A stretch of 64,000 bases of DNA, from positions 84,949 to 148,948 of the forward strand of contig CAJNOL010000383.1 of NCBI GenBank assembly GCA_905250125.1, in the 5' to 3' direction. This DNA is from Rotaria sordida. Its lineage: Eukaryota > Rotifera > Eurotatoria > Philodinida > Philodinidae. Each line of letters opens with the position of its first letter. Position 1 is the first letter of the stretch. The position numbers and the translations under genes are program-made. The notes beneath the pieces were generated by a model. That model saw only the letters and a list, made by a program, of their open reading frames with translations. It ran no database searches and was not told the DNA's origin. Positions 11,590-28,033 of the stretch are shown piece by piece.

Positions 11590-12880
11590 AAGCAGCTCTT
11601 GACAAAGTGCTTACAGTCTCATGAAGGTAAAAGATATAGCTTAGTTCAATATAACATTTTGTAAGGGAATGCCCGTTAGACAAAACGAACGACTTCGATA
11701 ATTTTTAGCACTATCGAAAAGGAACTTATAGGAGTTAGCAAATGTCTATTGGCTCAACATTCAGTGTAATTTTTTAGGACCTTTGTAAAACTTCTTCGTT
11801 ACTATCGAATAAAAATAGACAGAATATCTATAATCTCATATTCAAAGAGAGTACAAAGTTCTGATCATTACCCATTAGATATTGGCTTGTCTGAAATACT
11901 TCCAAGCAGACCTAAATGAGCACATGCAGAGTATAGTCAAGGTTTTGCATGTAAGTCTTTCCAGAAACATAATAAAACGTTGATCCTTTCTTTGAACAGA
12001 TGCACCACTGAATGTTCGACTTGGATCACAAGATCAAATATTTATAACTGTTTTCAAAATTTTAATACACTATTGATACGGAACATAAGTATCATCGTAT
12101 TATAACCTACAAGAAAAAATAAGAGAAAGTCAAAAATTGTTGAATTTTGTTTATTTATTTTTGGCTATCATGTTTGAAATCAATCAGAGATCTAGTGTAG
12201 CCTACAAAGCATGAGGATTATTACCCATACTCATCTCAAATACAAGTGAAAAATAACGACTATGTCAATTGATCTGTATGTCTCGCCCCTGAAATAAGAG
12301 ACTTTTTTGCTGTGTTGTTTTCAAATACATCATCTAAAAATAGTGAACTCGATGCGTAACTCAATGGCATATCTTTTGAAAAGAAACAGATCAAGATTTT
12401 ATCAATGTTTCTGAACATAGTTACATACAAACAAAATTCTGTTCATCGCTGTTGACTCATTGAAAACACTTCCGAGGGTACCGAAAATAAACAAACATTT
12501 TATCTTACAACTTCCGATCCAAGCGTTATATCGACATCATCAATCAATTCTTCATTTTAAAACCGATGTAGTTATTTTGAAATCTCTTATTCAAATTGAA
12601 TTATTAGATTTTAATTCATTGAAATTTTTTAGACATTTAGTCACTACCGTCATCATGTTTTATATGAAGAAAATTTAATATTCTTAAAACTCATTTTTCT
12701 CTCTCTCTATTCCTTAAAAACGTCTCAATTTCTTTTTTTTTTCTCTACTGTATCGCATAGTCTTTTGATCGTTGTCAACAACAATATAATCAAGAAAAAA
12801 AAATATAATTAAAATAATATCTAAATAGTGATTCATCACCATTACTTATTCTTTTTTACTTTTTTTTTATTTAGAAAATG
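11590..12880. other. Intergenic, no gene supported
   Basis: AT-rich, no convincing coding structure. A splice-acceptor-like T-tract plus TTTAG ends at about 12875, shortly before the single-exon gene that starts at 13008/13038, and could mark its 5' untranslated exon. Confidence 0.4.
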
Positions 12881-13007
12881 AAACCTTTTATTTTTAATTC
12901 ATATAAAGATAAATTAAGGTTTCATATTATTTCTATTTCGAAACAACAACATATATATATAATCAAGACAAATTTATATATTTATTCAATTAAAAAATTT
13001 TTTCTAT

Positions 13008-13820
13008 GTGCATTTGTCTATCAACAATTTCTTAAAAATGTTTCCACGATCAACATCATCAAATTTAACCGAAGCAATTATACGAAGAAAAAAGCTTGAA
13101 AAAAATTTTTTAGATAATCAATTATTATCTATTGATCATGATCGAAATAAAATACGTTTAAATTATGATCGTCATATGGAAACATTTTTACAATTAAATC
13201 GAAAACGACATGAAACATGGTATCGATATGATAAACATTTTCGTGAAGCTTTAAAAAAAGAAAAAGATCGACATGAAAAACGTAAAGAACGTCAAGGATC
13301 AACAAGAAATCTTCATATTAATACTTTACCATCACTTGTAACATTAAATACACGTTCAGAACCAATAACAAAAGTTGAACAACGTACATTTAAAGTTTTA
13401 AATGCATCACAAAAATTACTTGATGAATCTGCTGCACGATCAAAATATAATTTTAATCAAAATCGTCCTTCAACATCATCAAGTACTTTTAAAAGTTCTT
13501 CAATATTAACAACAAGAAGTTCATGTACAAATATTAGTACAAATTTTAATATACCAATGATGCAGTCAATCGATTTTGAAGAATATAATCGTTTAATGAA
13601 TGAATCATTAAAATATGAAACATATTCTGATTTTGTTGATCATTTTGTTAAATTTTGTCCAGAATTTCGTGAAAATTTTGCACAATTTCATCAAGCAAAT
13701 AAACGAAAAAATGCTGTAGAAAAATTACGTGAATTTAATCAAACATATACAAAAACAAAAGATCAACGTTATCATAAATTAATCGATAATCTTATTGATT
13801 TTCGTTCGAAACCAAAATAA
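13008..13820 (+). CDS. Single-exon gene for a charged, coiled-coil-like protein of unknown function
   Basis: Uninterrupted frame of 270 codons; Met at 13038 (MFPRSTSSN) may be the true start, giving 260 residues. The N-terminal half is strongly charged (Lys/Arg/Glu/Asp/His) and probably helical, with KKEKDRHEKRKERQ near residues 88-102. It is followed by a Ser/Thr-rich linker (STSSSTFKSSS) and a second helical segment near the C-terminus rich in Phe, Glu and Lys. No signal peptide, membrane segment or known domain was recognised. Codon use (many NNA/NNT codons) resembles the other genes here. A polyadenylation signal AATAAA occurs at 13872-13877, 52 bp after the stop. The gene converges on CHMP2B with a 334-bp gap. 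Confidence 0.75.
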   Translation: MHLSINNFLKMFPRSTSSNLTEAIIRRKKLEKNFLDNQLLSIDHDRNKIRLNYDRHMETFLQLNRKRHETWYRYDKHFREALKKEKDRHEKRKERQGSTRNLHINTLPSLVTLNTRSEPITKVEQRTFKVLNASQKLLDESAARSKYNFNQNRPSTSSSTFKSSSILTTRSSCTNISTNFNIPMMQSIDFEEYNRLMNESLKYETYSDFVDHFVKFCPEFRENFAQFHQANKRKNAVEKLREFNQTYTKTKDQRYHKLIDNLIDFRSKPK

Positions 13821-13871
13821 AAAAAAAAAAGATTTTTTTGTTTGTATATGTGCGCGTCTGTGTGTGTGTAC

Positions 13872-13877
13872 AATAAA
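13872..13877 (+). promoter_or_regulatory. Polyadenylation signal AATAAA
   Basis: Canonical hexamer just downstream of the single-exon gene ending at 13820; a CA/TG-rich stretch precedes it. Confidence 0.5.
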
Positions 13878-14154
13878 TAAGTTTTTGTTTGAAATACAAA
13901 TAATTAGAACAAAAAAGATCTCAAATCTTATTCATATATATATATAAATAAATGAAAGTTTATTAAATAAATGGATAACATGTTAACACTTCCAAAAAAA
14001 GAAAATGACCCTTATATACAATCGATCTGTTAACCGGAGCTAGAAAATCCAAAAAGAAAAACGAAATAACTGAAGACAAGATCTACAAGAGTTTAGATAA
14101 TATTATTAGAGATTTTGATATTATCTCTATCTGAGAATGAAAAAAAACCAATAA

Positions 14155-15341
14155 TTATGATTTGAGATTTGCTAACATTCGTTCAATTTCAGCATCTTCA
14201 TCATGTGCTTGTCGTCGATTTAATACCATACCAGATGTAGCTGCTGGAACACGTGGTGCAACAGCCATCTAAATAAATATATCTTTACAAAAAAAAAAAA
14301 AACTTTAAAAAAAAAAACAAACTTTTTCATTAAATGTAATGCCGATTTCATCAAGTACTTGATTAACAATAGCATCTTCTTCTTCTGAATCACCTTCTTC
14401 TCCGAATGCTGCATCTAATGTTTCTCCCACTAAATAAATAGAATTATTTATTAGAAAAATAAAAATAAAAATACAATTCCTACATACTCATTTCTTCTTT
14501 TATACCCAATTTTGTATGTTCTTGAGTAAATTGTTGAGTAATTTTGGACATTTGTGCTGGATTCATAACTTTATTCATTTTAGTCATTGTTTTCGCTGTT
14601 GCCTAAAATATGATTCAATATATTTTGAAAAACAAAAACGAACTATAGATGTGCAAAGTTATCCTATAGGGTAAGCGCATTGCAGACTCATGTCAAGTAA
14701 AGACTACAAAATTTTTCTCAGTCATAGTACACGGTAGAGCCGATCAAGTTGGTACCGGATCGGATCGAGTCCGAATATGTTGAATCTGATGGGGACTAGC
14801 ACAGAGTATGGAAAAGGCTTACCCTGCAAATATCTATATCGAACTAACCTGCATTGCATTAGCCATTCGTAGATTTGACGCCATCATTGTATTTTGTGTG
14901 GCTAAACCTTGAATTTGTCCTGATGCTTGAAGTGATTGAGCTTTTTGATTTCGAAGTTTAACAAGTTGTTTAGCTAGAACTTCTACTGCCTATAAAATAA
15001 GAAAAGAAATATGTTTTTTTTTTATTTTTTTTTGTTTTTACTTTTCTATTTCCAGTCGATGCATTTTTTCGAATTTCATTTAGCTTTAAAAAAACAAAAA
15101 GACGTGATTGAAATAAAAATGTGAGAGAAAAATAAATTTACTATTCGTTGTTCTTCAGCTTCAAGTCTATGTCGATCACGTACTAATTCGCGATCAGTTT
15201 TTCTTAATTCACGACTATGAGCTTTCGCTTGTTCTTTCATAGATAAATTACGAAAAAACAAAAAAACAATTTTGTTTTAAAAATAGATAACAACAAAGAA
15301 TCTTTCTTTCTACCTGGTATTGATGCTTTTTTGCCAAACAT
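14155..15341 (-). CDS. CHMP2B: Charged multivesicular body protein 2B (ESCRT-III)
   Basis: Seven exons on the minus strand: 15314-15341, 15142-15233, 15042-15083, 14849-14989, 14488-14602, 14323-14429 and 14155-14268. They join to exactly 213 codons, that is 212 residues, against 213 in human CHMP2B. The basic N-terminal helices carry REL RKTDRELVRDR, the middle ATAKTMTKMNKVMNP and the acidic part EEEDAIVNQVLDEIGI, all close to CHMP2B. The C-terminus DEDAEIERMLANLKS is a MIM1-type motif that binds the VPS4 MIT domain. Known role of the family: late ESCRT-III subunit in membrane scission at endosomes, midbody and other sites. The fourth intron is expanded by a MITE whose target duplication overlaps the start of the intron. 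The start lies 68 bp after the neighbouring stop, with TTTTAG 9 bases before ATG. Confidence 0.93.
14646..14839. mobile_element. hAT-like MITE in a CHMP2B intron
   Basis: Left end TAGATGTGCAAAG; right end TTTGCAGATA-like in inverted form (+ strand ..CCCTGCAAATATCTATAT). Direct repeats CGAACTA flank it at 14639-14645 and 14840-14846. The right repeat is within the first ten bases of the intron as read on the minus strand, so the insertion sits almost on the 5' splice site. About 194 bp, non-coding. Confidence 0.6.
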
Positions 15342-15409
15342 TACTTATCTAAAATACAAAAGAAAAAAAGCCAAAAAGCAGAAATATATATAAATCAAAT
15401 TTTAATTAT
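15342..15409 (-). promoter_or_regulatory. 68-bp intercistronic gap with acceptor-like site
   Basis: On the minus strand this gap is T-rich and ends in TTTTGTATTTTAG followed by ATAAGTA and the CHMP2B ATG. The distance is too short for a separate promoter of ordinary size. Trans-splicing of a leader onto a polycistronic transcript is the simplest model, but this is inference. Confidence 0.4.
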
Positions 15410-17867
15410 TTATAATTTTATTCTTTCTATATCTTCGTCTTGAGTTTTATCTGAAGGAAAAAAAAATTGAAAAACTCCTTGAACACTATATCCTGATGTA
15501 TATTCATGTTTTGGATGTCCAGCTGATACTTCTTGGCAAGCTGGCCGTCGAGAAAAATCATATACATAATCAATTAATTTACCCATTGGTTCATCACTAG
15601 CAACAAAATGTATAGCATTAGCTTTAAAAAAATTTTTAATTTCATTTGAATCTAATGGTAATAATGAATGAACTGAATCAGTAAAAGCTATTTTAGCAAG
15701 ATTTGGTAAAATCTTATCTTGACGTTTACGTAATAAATACATTAAACAATCACCACCTGCAGAATGTGCAACAATATAAAATTTTTTTGCTGGAGATTTT
15801 GTTATAATTTGATCGTAAACATAAAGAACATGTTCACGACTTGTTGATAAATTTGAAATTTTTTTTGTTAATGGACGAGGAAGTGGATCGGAAGATAAAT
15901 AAAATGAAAGAATATCATCACTATCACAATTTTCTTCTTTTTTGTCTTTATTTTCACTAGTAGAAAGGATTTGTTCATCAGTAGAATTGTCTTTTGTATC
16001 AGTAGAAGTTGTATTTACAACTGTAGTATCCTGTTTTTCATTAGTAGAATTTGTACCTTCGCCGGCAGCATTTTCTTCCTTGTTAATAGACGCTGCATCT
16101 TCAGTATCGATTGGTTTGTCAACAACAACATAACTTGTTTGATTTGGATTAAGAATTATTACAGATAAATTATGTTCTTTAGCTTTAGCCATGTAAGGAA
16201 ACATACCTGAGAAAGAAAGAAATTATTCTTAAGAACTCTTGTATTTGTTAGATAATATGAGTTTCAAAGAAGAAACTAAAATGTTTAATCTTATGAGGAG
16301 AGTCCTCCCAACTAAATTAATATCTTTTTAGTTGGGACTATGTACATCACGTAGACCCAAATGAGCTTTGAATATCCGAGAAAAAAATTCGAGCTCTTAT
16401 CCCATTGCTGCAGATATACTGTATTTTGAAGGTATATTATGAAATACGATCTAAAAAGGAATGTTAAAGTTTAGCGGTGGAATTCGAACCCATCCTCTTC
16501 CAAAAGACGTGACAGACGTTGTTGTTATACAATCAAAGATCGTATATGAATAATGTCTTATTCTAATATATGAACTACTGTCTTATGGTATTTCTCGAGG
16601 ATTAAGTAAAAGGATGATGAACAAATGTGTCTTAAAATAAATTGAATAAAACAATTTCCATGAATGATAAAAGCGTACTTTTCGCATCACTCTTATATAC
16701 AAGTAGATTTGATGTTCTTATTTCCGGATAGGAGCATCTCAAAGACCTGAAACTATTCACATTGAACTCTATCTCTGTGTAAAATTTTAAGTCAAAATTC
16801 GAAAACCAGTTTTCCTAAGGACAAACACGGCATTGAGTTAAAAAAAACATTGTAAAAATGTAGTATCTCTGCAGCAATAACCTAAGAACCCGAAGTCATT
16901 TGAAGATATTCATAGCTCATAAGAATTCGCATGACGCACATAATTCCAAAACAATTGATTCATTGGAAGACTTTCTTTGTTAGTATCTTAATATATAGAA
17001 TAGAATCATTTAAAGATAATCAAAAAAAAAGAAATTTTTTACATCCAACTATTGAACTAATAAATATGGGTTTCTTAACAGTCTTTCAATTAAATTTATT
17101 CTGAATCGCTTTCGTTTTCATTTTCTATCTATATGAATTATCAATATGAATCTTGGTTTTTTTTTGATTTCGTATGCATTTTTTTTTTTGGAATTTTGTA
17201 ATTACATGATATCAATTGTTAATTATAACATACTTCCTATATCGAGAGATTCATTAATACAACATGAACGTGCCCATTGTCCTGGACGTACAACACCTGA
17301 ACCTTGAATTAATATTAAACATCCATTTTCATTTGTTTTAAAGTCATTTGAAATAAATATATTAACTTGATCATGATGATCATTTGTAGATTCATCTTTA
17401 ATTGGTAACCATATTTCTTCATAATTCCATGGATCAGATTTTATTAATGATTGAATATATGTATCTATACAACTACCAAGTAAATTATAATGACGTTGTG
17501 TAAGAAAAATAAATTTTTCATTTGTTAAACAATGACGTAATTCATTTGATTTATTATATGTGTAATTAAATTCTTCAATAGTTTTAGGATTTTTTGTATT
17601 TGGTACTGTTGAAAGTATACTATTAATACGAGTTTGAATTTCTTTTGGAAGACATTCACGTTTAATTGGTTCAGAACAACAAACACAAGATAATTTTTCA
17701 TTAAATAATAAACCTATTTTACCACTTGTCATAGCTGATGAAATAAGTTTTGACCAACATAATTCACAAATTTGATCAGCCTCATTCGAACAACATTGAT
17801 ATAATTTTGTAGATTCTTCTCTACAAATAACACATTCATCTATTGTTTTAGATGTTGTAGTAGTCAT
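15410..17867 (-). CDS. RING-like zinc-binding plus Arb2-domain (FAM172/ARB2A-type) protein
   Basis: Two exons, 17234-17867 and 15410-16206, give 476 residues. Residues about 11-65 hold paired cysteines (CVICREE, QCCSNEADQICELCW, CVCCSEPI) in a RING-like arrangement. The rest matches the Arb2 domain of FAM172A/ARB2A: GSGVVRPGQWAR near residue 194, then LDIGSMFPYM across the splice junction, LSVIILNPN, and after a low-complexity Asn/Thr/Glu/Lys insert the motif KKFYIVAHSAGG, an alpha/beta-hydrolase-like nucleophile elbow (Ser in HSAGG). Family knowledge: Arb2 in fission yeast works with Argonaute, and ARB2A in vertebrates acts in nuclear RNA/chromatin regulation. The fusion with a RING-like module is unusual and would suggest a ubiquitin link (inference). 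The 1.03-kb intron contains a foldback repeat. A TTCTAG acceptor directly abuts the ATG. Confidence 0.85.
16300..16995. repeat. Dispersed foldback repeat family, copy A (in an intron)
   Basis: Inverted halves: about 16370-16450 (GAGCTCTTATCCCATTGCTG, then CAGATATACTGTATTTT) against 16840-16900 (AAAAATGTAGTATCTCTGCA, then GCAATAACCTAAGAACCCGA). The inner part includes AATTCGAAAACCAGTTTTCC. Matching segments occur near 28800-28975, 31740-32020 and 53940-54425. The outer right end (GATTCATTGGAAGACTTTCT) also matches the 54.4-kb copy. Non-coding. Confidence 0.75.
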
Positions 17868-18147
17868 CTAGAATAAATGGAAAAAAAGTTCAAAAATTTC
17901 TTGTTTTACTTAATGAATCAAAAACCAAAAAAAAAAAAATAAATGATTAATACACGATCAAATAAATTCATGTGTAATCTATTACATAGTGTCTTATTCT
18001 ATTAAATGATGAGTTTTTTTTTACAAGTTCATAATATTTGCCACTTATTTCATCTTTGTGAATAGACATAATTTCAATCATATGAACTGATGAATGCATA
18101 TATATTTGAAATAAAGCTTTTCATCATTATTGATTGTTTTATTGCAA
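17868..18147 (-). other. 280-bp gap between UPF1 stop and the Arb2-gene start
   Basis: AT-rich. Read on the minus strand it starts after the UPF1 stop and ends in a T/C-rich stretch CCATTTATTCTAG directly before the next ATG. No gene in it. Confidence 0.5.
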
Positions 18148-25098
<6,951 letters not shown>

Positions 25099-25118
25099 AA
25101 TTTTTTTATCTGGAAAAA

Positions 25119-26094
25119 AAAAATAAATTTCTATGATTGAATAAATAATATGATGCAAAAGATTTTTCTTTCAAAAAAACAAAAAAAATATTTATTTTGA
25201 GAATGAATGAATAAAAAATTCAGAATGATTCAGAGATCATGACACATATCTTGATAATATGTTTATTAACCAATAAGATTATTTGGATATGAGTAAGTAG
25301 AAATATTTAGAGAAAATAAGGTTGTCAATAATTAAATTTATATTTATTTAATTGAGAAAAATAGAATATATGAATTAATATTTCATGTCTAAACAAAAGT
25401 AACTATACAGATGCGACATCTATTAAAACTTTTGCGTAATAGAAATGTACATTGGGAAATTCGAATAGGATGTATTGAGATTTCTTCATATTGAACAGAG
25501 ATAAACTTTAAATAAAATACAAATGACTCATAGTTAGAATGTGTTCGTCCGAAATCAGAAGATTTCGAGAAATGTGTACAAGAGAAGAATACAGCCACTT
25601 GTATTTTTTCTTTTTACAAATACAGAATATATAGCTTAACCTGTAACGATTTCAAACTTTAGAAGGAAACGAGACAAAATTGTTTTTACTCAGACTATAT
25701 ATTGTTCAAGGTTAAGCTTTATTCAACATACATACTTCACTCTATGCTTCTGCTATTACTTCTTACCGGCAAGTATCATCTTACGCTACTGAAGAAAAAG
25801 AGAATAGTTCATGCCTTTTTACTCTATGAATGTTAAAGTATTACAAATAGAGATCTGAAAAGTGGTTAAAACCGAGATTGTGACCATATTCAAGTGAAAT
25901 TCAGTTCTTCCACATGTTCTTTTTTTCACTTTTGATCATTGTTAGCGATAAACCGTGATATTTGTCCAAATCGGCGGTTTACCGCAGTTAATTACAGCAA
26001 TGAGAGTCAGTAACCGAATTAATAAAACCGCGCTAAATCGCCAGTTTTTATCATATAGGTTATTAGTTCGTTCAATGTAAAGTATAGAAATTTC
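25119..26094. other. Upstream region of UPF1; repeat-like, no gene
   Basis: No coding region supported. A hAT-like end TAGAGATCTGAAAAGTGG occurs at about 25849, possibly the left end of a larger element reaching the 26.1-26.4 kb repeat, but no matching target duplication was found. Confidence 0.35.
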
Positions 26095-26395
26095 TACTAT
26101 TTTAACATTGCAGATATGAATATATGCTATTACTTTTACTTTACTATTTTTTTATCGTAACGTTTAATTGAAATTTTATAAGGTTTATGTGTATGCTCAG
26201 AAATAAATGATTATATTCTAATTATAAAAATCTTATTGTTACAAATAATTTAAAAAAATAAATGCGTGAATAAAAAAGCTAATGAGTGTGTAACTAAATA
26301 TTTTACTAATAAAATTAAAAAAAACATTCAATCCGTGAGATGGCCTGGGCTCAGTGTCGAATAGGTCAAGTTAAAAAAGAATCGGCTATCAACAT
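26095..26395 (+). repeat. Dispersed repeat, copy 1 (partner at 31344-31715)
   Basis: Shares long blocks with 31344-31715: GATATGAATATATGCTATTA, GTGTGTAACTAAATATTTTA, and the end ATCAACATCT. The other copy has about 75 additional bases internally. Same orientation. Non-coding. Confidence 0.8.
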
Positions 26396-26408
26396 CTCTG
26401 ATCAATAT

Positions 26409-26519
26409 TAGATGTATGTGGAATCGGGATCAAACCGAATTGAACAGGACTATGACTGATGCCACTAAAAAAGAAGTTATCGGGACCAATACCAAAAAAC
26501 TTGGTTCCACACATCTCTA
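26409..26519. mobile_element. hAT-like MITE (111 bp)
   Basis: Starts TAGATGTATGTGGAATC and ends GGTTCCACACATCTCTA, inverted relatives. Flanks ATCAATAT (26401-26408) and AACAGTAT (26520-26527) match at 6 of 8 positions. Inserted immediately beyond the end of the dispersed repeat. Confidence 0.65.
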
Positions 26520-27160
26520 AACAGTATTGATTATGATCAAATCCGAAAAGAAATTCGTGACTATGACTAAAAATTGTAGTCACGCAAATTTCTAAGCACA
26601 AAATATGAAAAAAATACGAATTAAAATCAAGAACATTTCAATACTTTTTTATACACTCTTCTAATTCTTCATTCTTCTCGTACATTTTCTAATACAAAAA
26701 AAGTTTCTAAAAGAAACGTTTCATCAACAAATTGACGCAACGGTTGCCTCTTCTCTTCATATGTTAGACAAATAATCACTCTATAAAATATCGTCTGAGT
26801 CTAGAATTTTTTTTTTTGTCACTATTATTGTCTTTCTCCTTAAACAGCATCATAGATAAAGATGTATTTTTCAATTACTGTTCATTCAATTATGAAATTT
26901 ACAAAATTAATGTATCTAAAAATGAGCTTTGTTTCAAACATTATCGATTCGTTGTATCATCATGTTTCATATCTATATGATGAATTTCATTCAAAAAATA
27001 ATCTTTACAATTAATAATAATGTATCATTCGTAGTTGTTAAGTTTTTTCTGTTGAGAAATATTAATATAGATTATCAAATAAATCTTGAAGTCTTCTTTT
27101 TAAATTCTGAATAACAGAATTTTGTAATTTATTAATAATTTACAAACTAAATTCCATTAG

Positions 27161-27716
27161 AGTGCATGTTTCTAATTACAAGGCGCTTTTTATATGCTCA
27201 TATTTTCCTCGTTAATGAACAAATAAACTCAAATTTCAATGACTAAGGAAGTACATGTCTTGTCTATTGATTGGTGAAAGAATTTTTTTAAAATCTCAAA
27301 AAATAATCGAGTTATAAGTGATAGAATAAAGTCAGTTGATCGTATTCTAAATAAATATATAATATCCGCAATAAGAACGCTAATGCAAAAGTTGCACCCA
27401 CATTAGAACGAATCAGTGTAAATATATATAGAACAGTACTGTCCTATATATATATTGACACTGATTCGTTCTAATGTGGGTGCAACTTTTGCATTAGCGT
27501 TCTTATTGCGAATATTATATATTTATTTAGAATACGATCAACTGACTTTATTCTATCACTTATAACTCGATTATTTTTTGAGATTTTTAAAAAATTCTTT
27601 CAACAATCGCTAGACAAGACATGTACTTCCTTAGTCATTAAATATGAGCTCATTTGTTCACTATTTCATTAAGATATTAACGAGGAAAACATGAGCATAA
27701 ATTAGGAATATGCACT
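27161..27716. mobile_element. 556-bp palindromic (foldback) element
   Basis: Left arm from AGTGCATGTTTCTAATTA and right arm to TAATTAGG-like ..ATATGCACT in inverted order. The central part is nearly perfect: about 27270-27425 (CGCAATAAGAACGCTAATGC, then AAAAGTTGCACCCACATTAG) against 27450-27590. The turn is a few bases at about 27434. Non-coding. Its right end is only 27 bp from the stop of the cysteine-rich gene. Confidence 0.9.
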
Positions 27717-27742
27717 CAAGTTAAAAAGAACAAAAAGAAAAA

Positions 27743-28033
27743 TTAATAACAAGTTTTTTTATAGCACATTTGTGAACAACATTGATTATTATTTGAACAC
27801 CATGCACCTGGACAATAACAACCAAAACCAACACCTATAAATGGACTTATTTTTGAATCACATTGAAAATGTGTCCAAACAGTTCCTGGCATAGATAGAG
27901 CTTTATCTTCTTGTTGATTAGAATGAAAACGTGATTTTTGGTCAAATTTTCTATGAAAAAATAATACTGCTGCATCAGATGATGATGGTATTCGAATAAT
28001 TATTATAAGAATAAATAATAATAACATTTCCAA
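27743..28033 (-). CDS. Small secreted cysteine-rich (cystine-knot-like) protein
   Basis: Single exon of 96 residues. The first 20 or so residues are strongly hydrophobic (LLLFILIIIIRIPSSS), a clear signal peptide, followed by a charged propeptide-like part and a C-terminal domain of about 40 residues with eight cysteines. The spacing is C-x13-C-x-C-x4-C-x5-CC-x3-C-x4-C. The adjacent CC pair and the following C-x3-C-x4-C resemble inhibitor-cystine-knot folds found in secreted antimicrobial, signalling and venom-type peptides. Which of these applies cannot be told from sequence. No gene family could be named. The gene stands alone among repeats; a palindrome lies right after its 3' end. Single-exon structure and the signal peptide are seen; function is unknown. 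Confidence 0.65.
   Translation of the reverse strand: MEMLLLFILIIIIRIPSSSDAAVLFFHRKFDQKSRFHSNQQEDKALSMPGTVWTHFQCDSKISPFIGVGFGCYCPGAWCSNNNQCCSQMCYKKTCY

Noticed and set aside
11133-11664. Cys/Gln/Ser-rich frames on both strands
   Set aside because: They result from the CAGTGTCA repeats of the MITE; the same occurs at 42939-43356.
12878-13099. 73-codon + strand frame beginning after a TTTAG site
   Set aside because: Overlaps the better-supported gene in another frame; more likely its 5' untranslated region.
16465-16500. tRNA-like T-arm GGGTTCGAATTCC on the minus strand
   Set aside because: No matching acceptor, D or anticodon arms; it lies within the dispersed foldback repeat.
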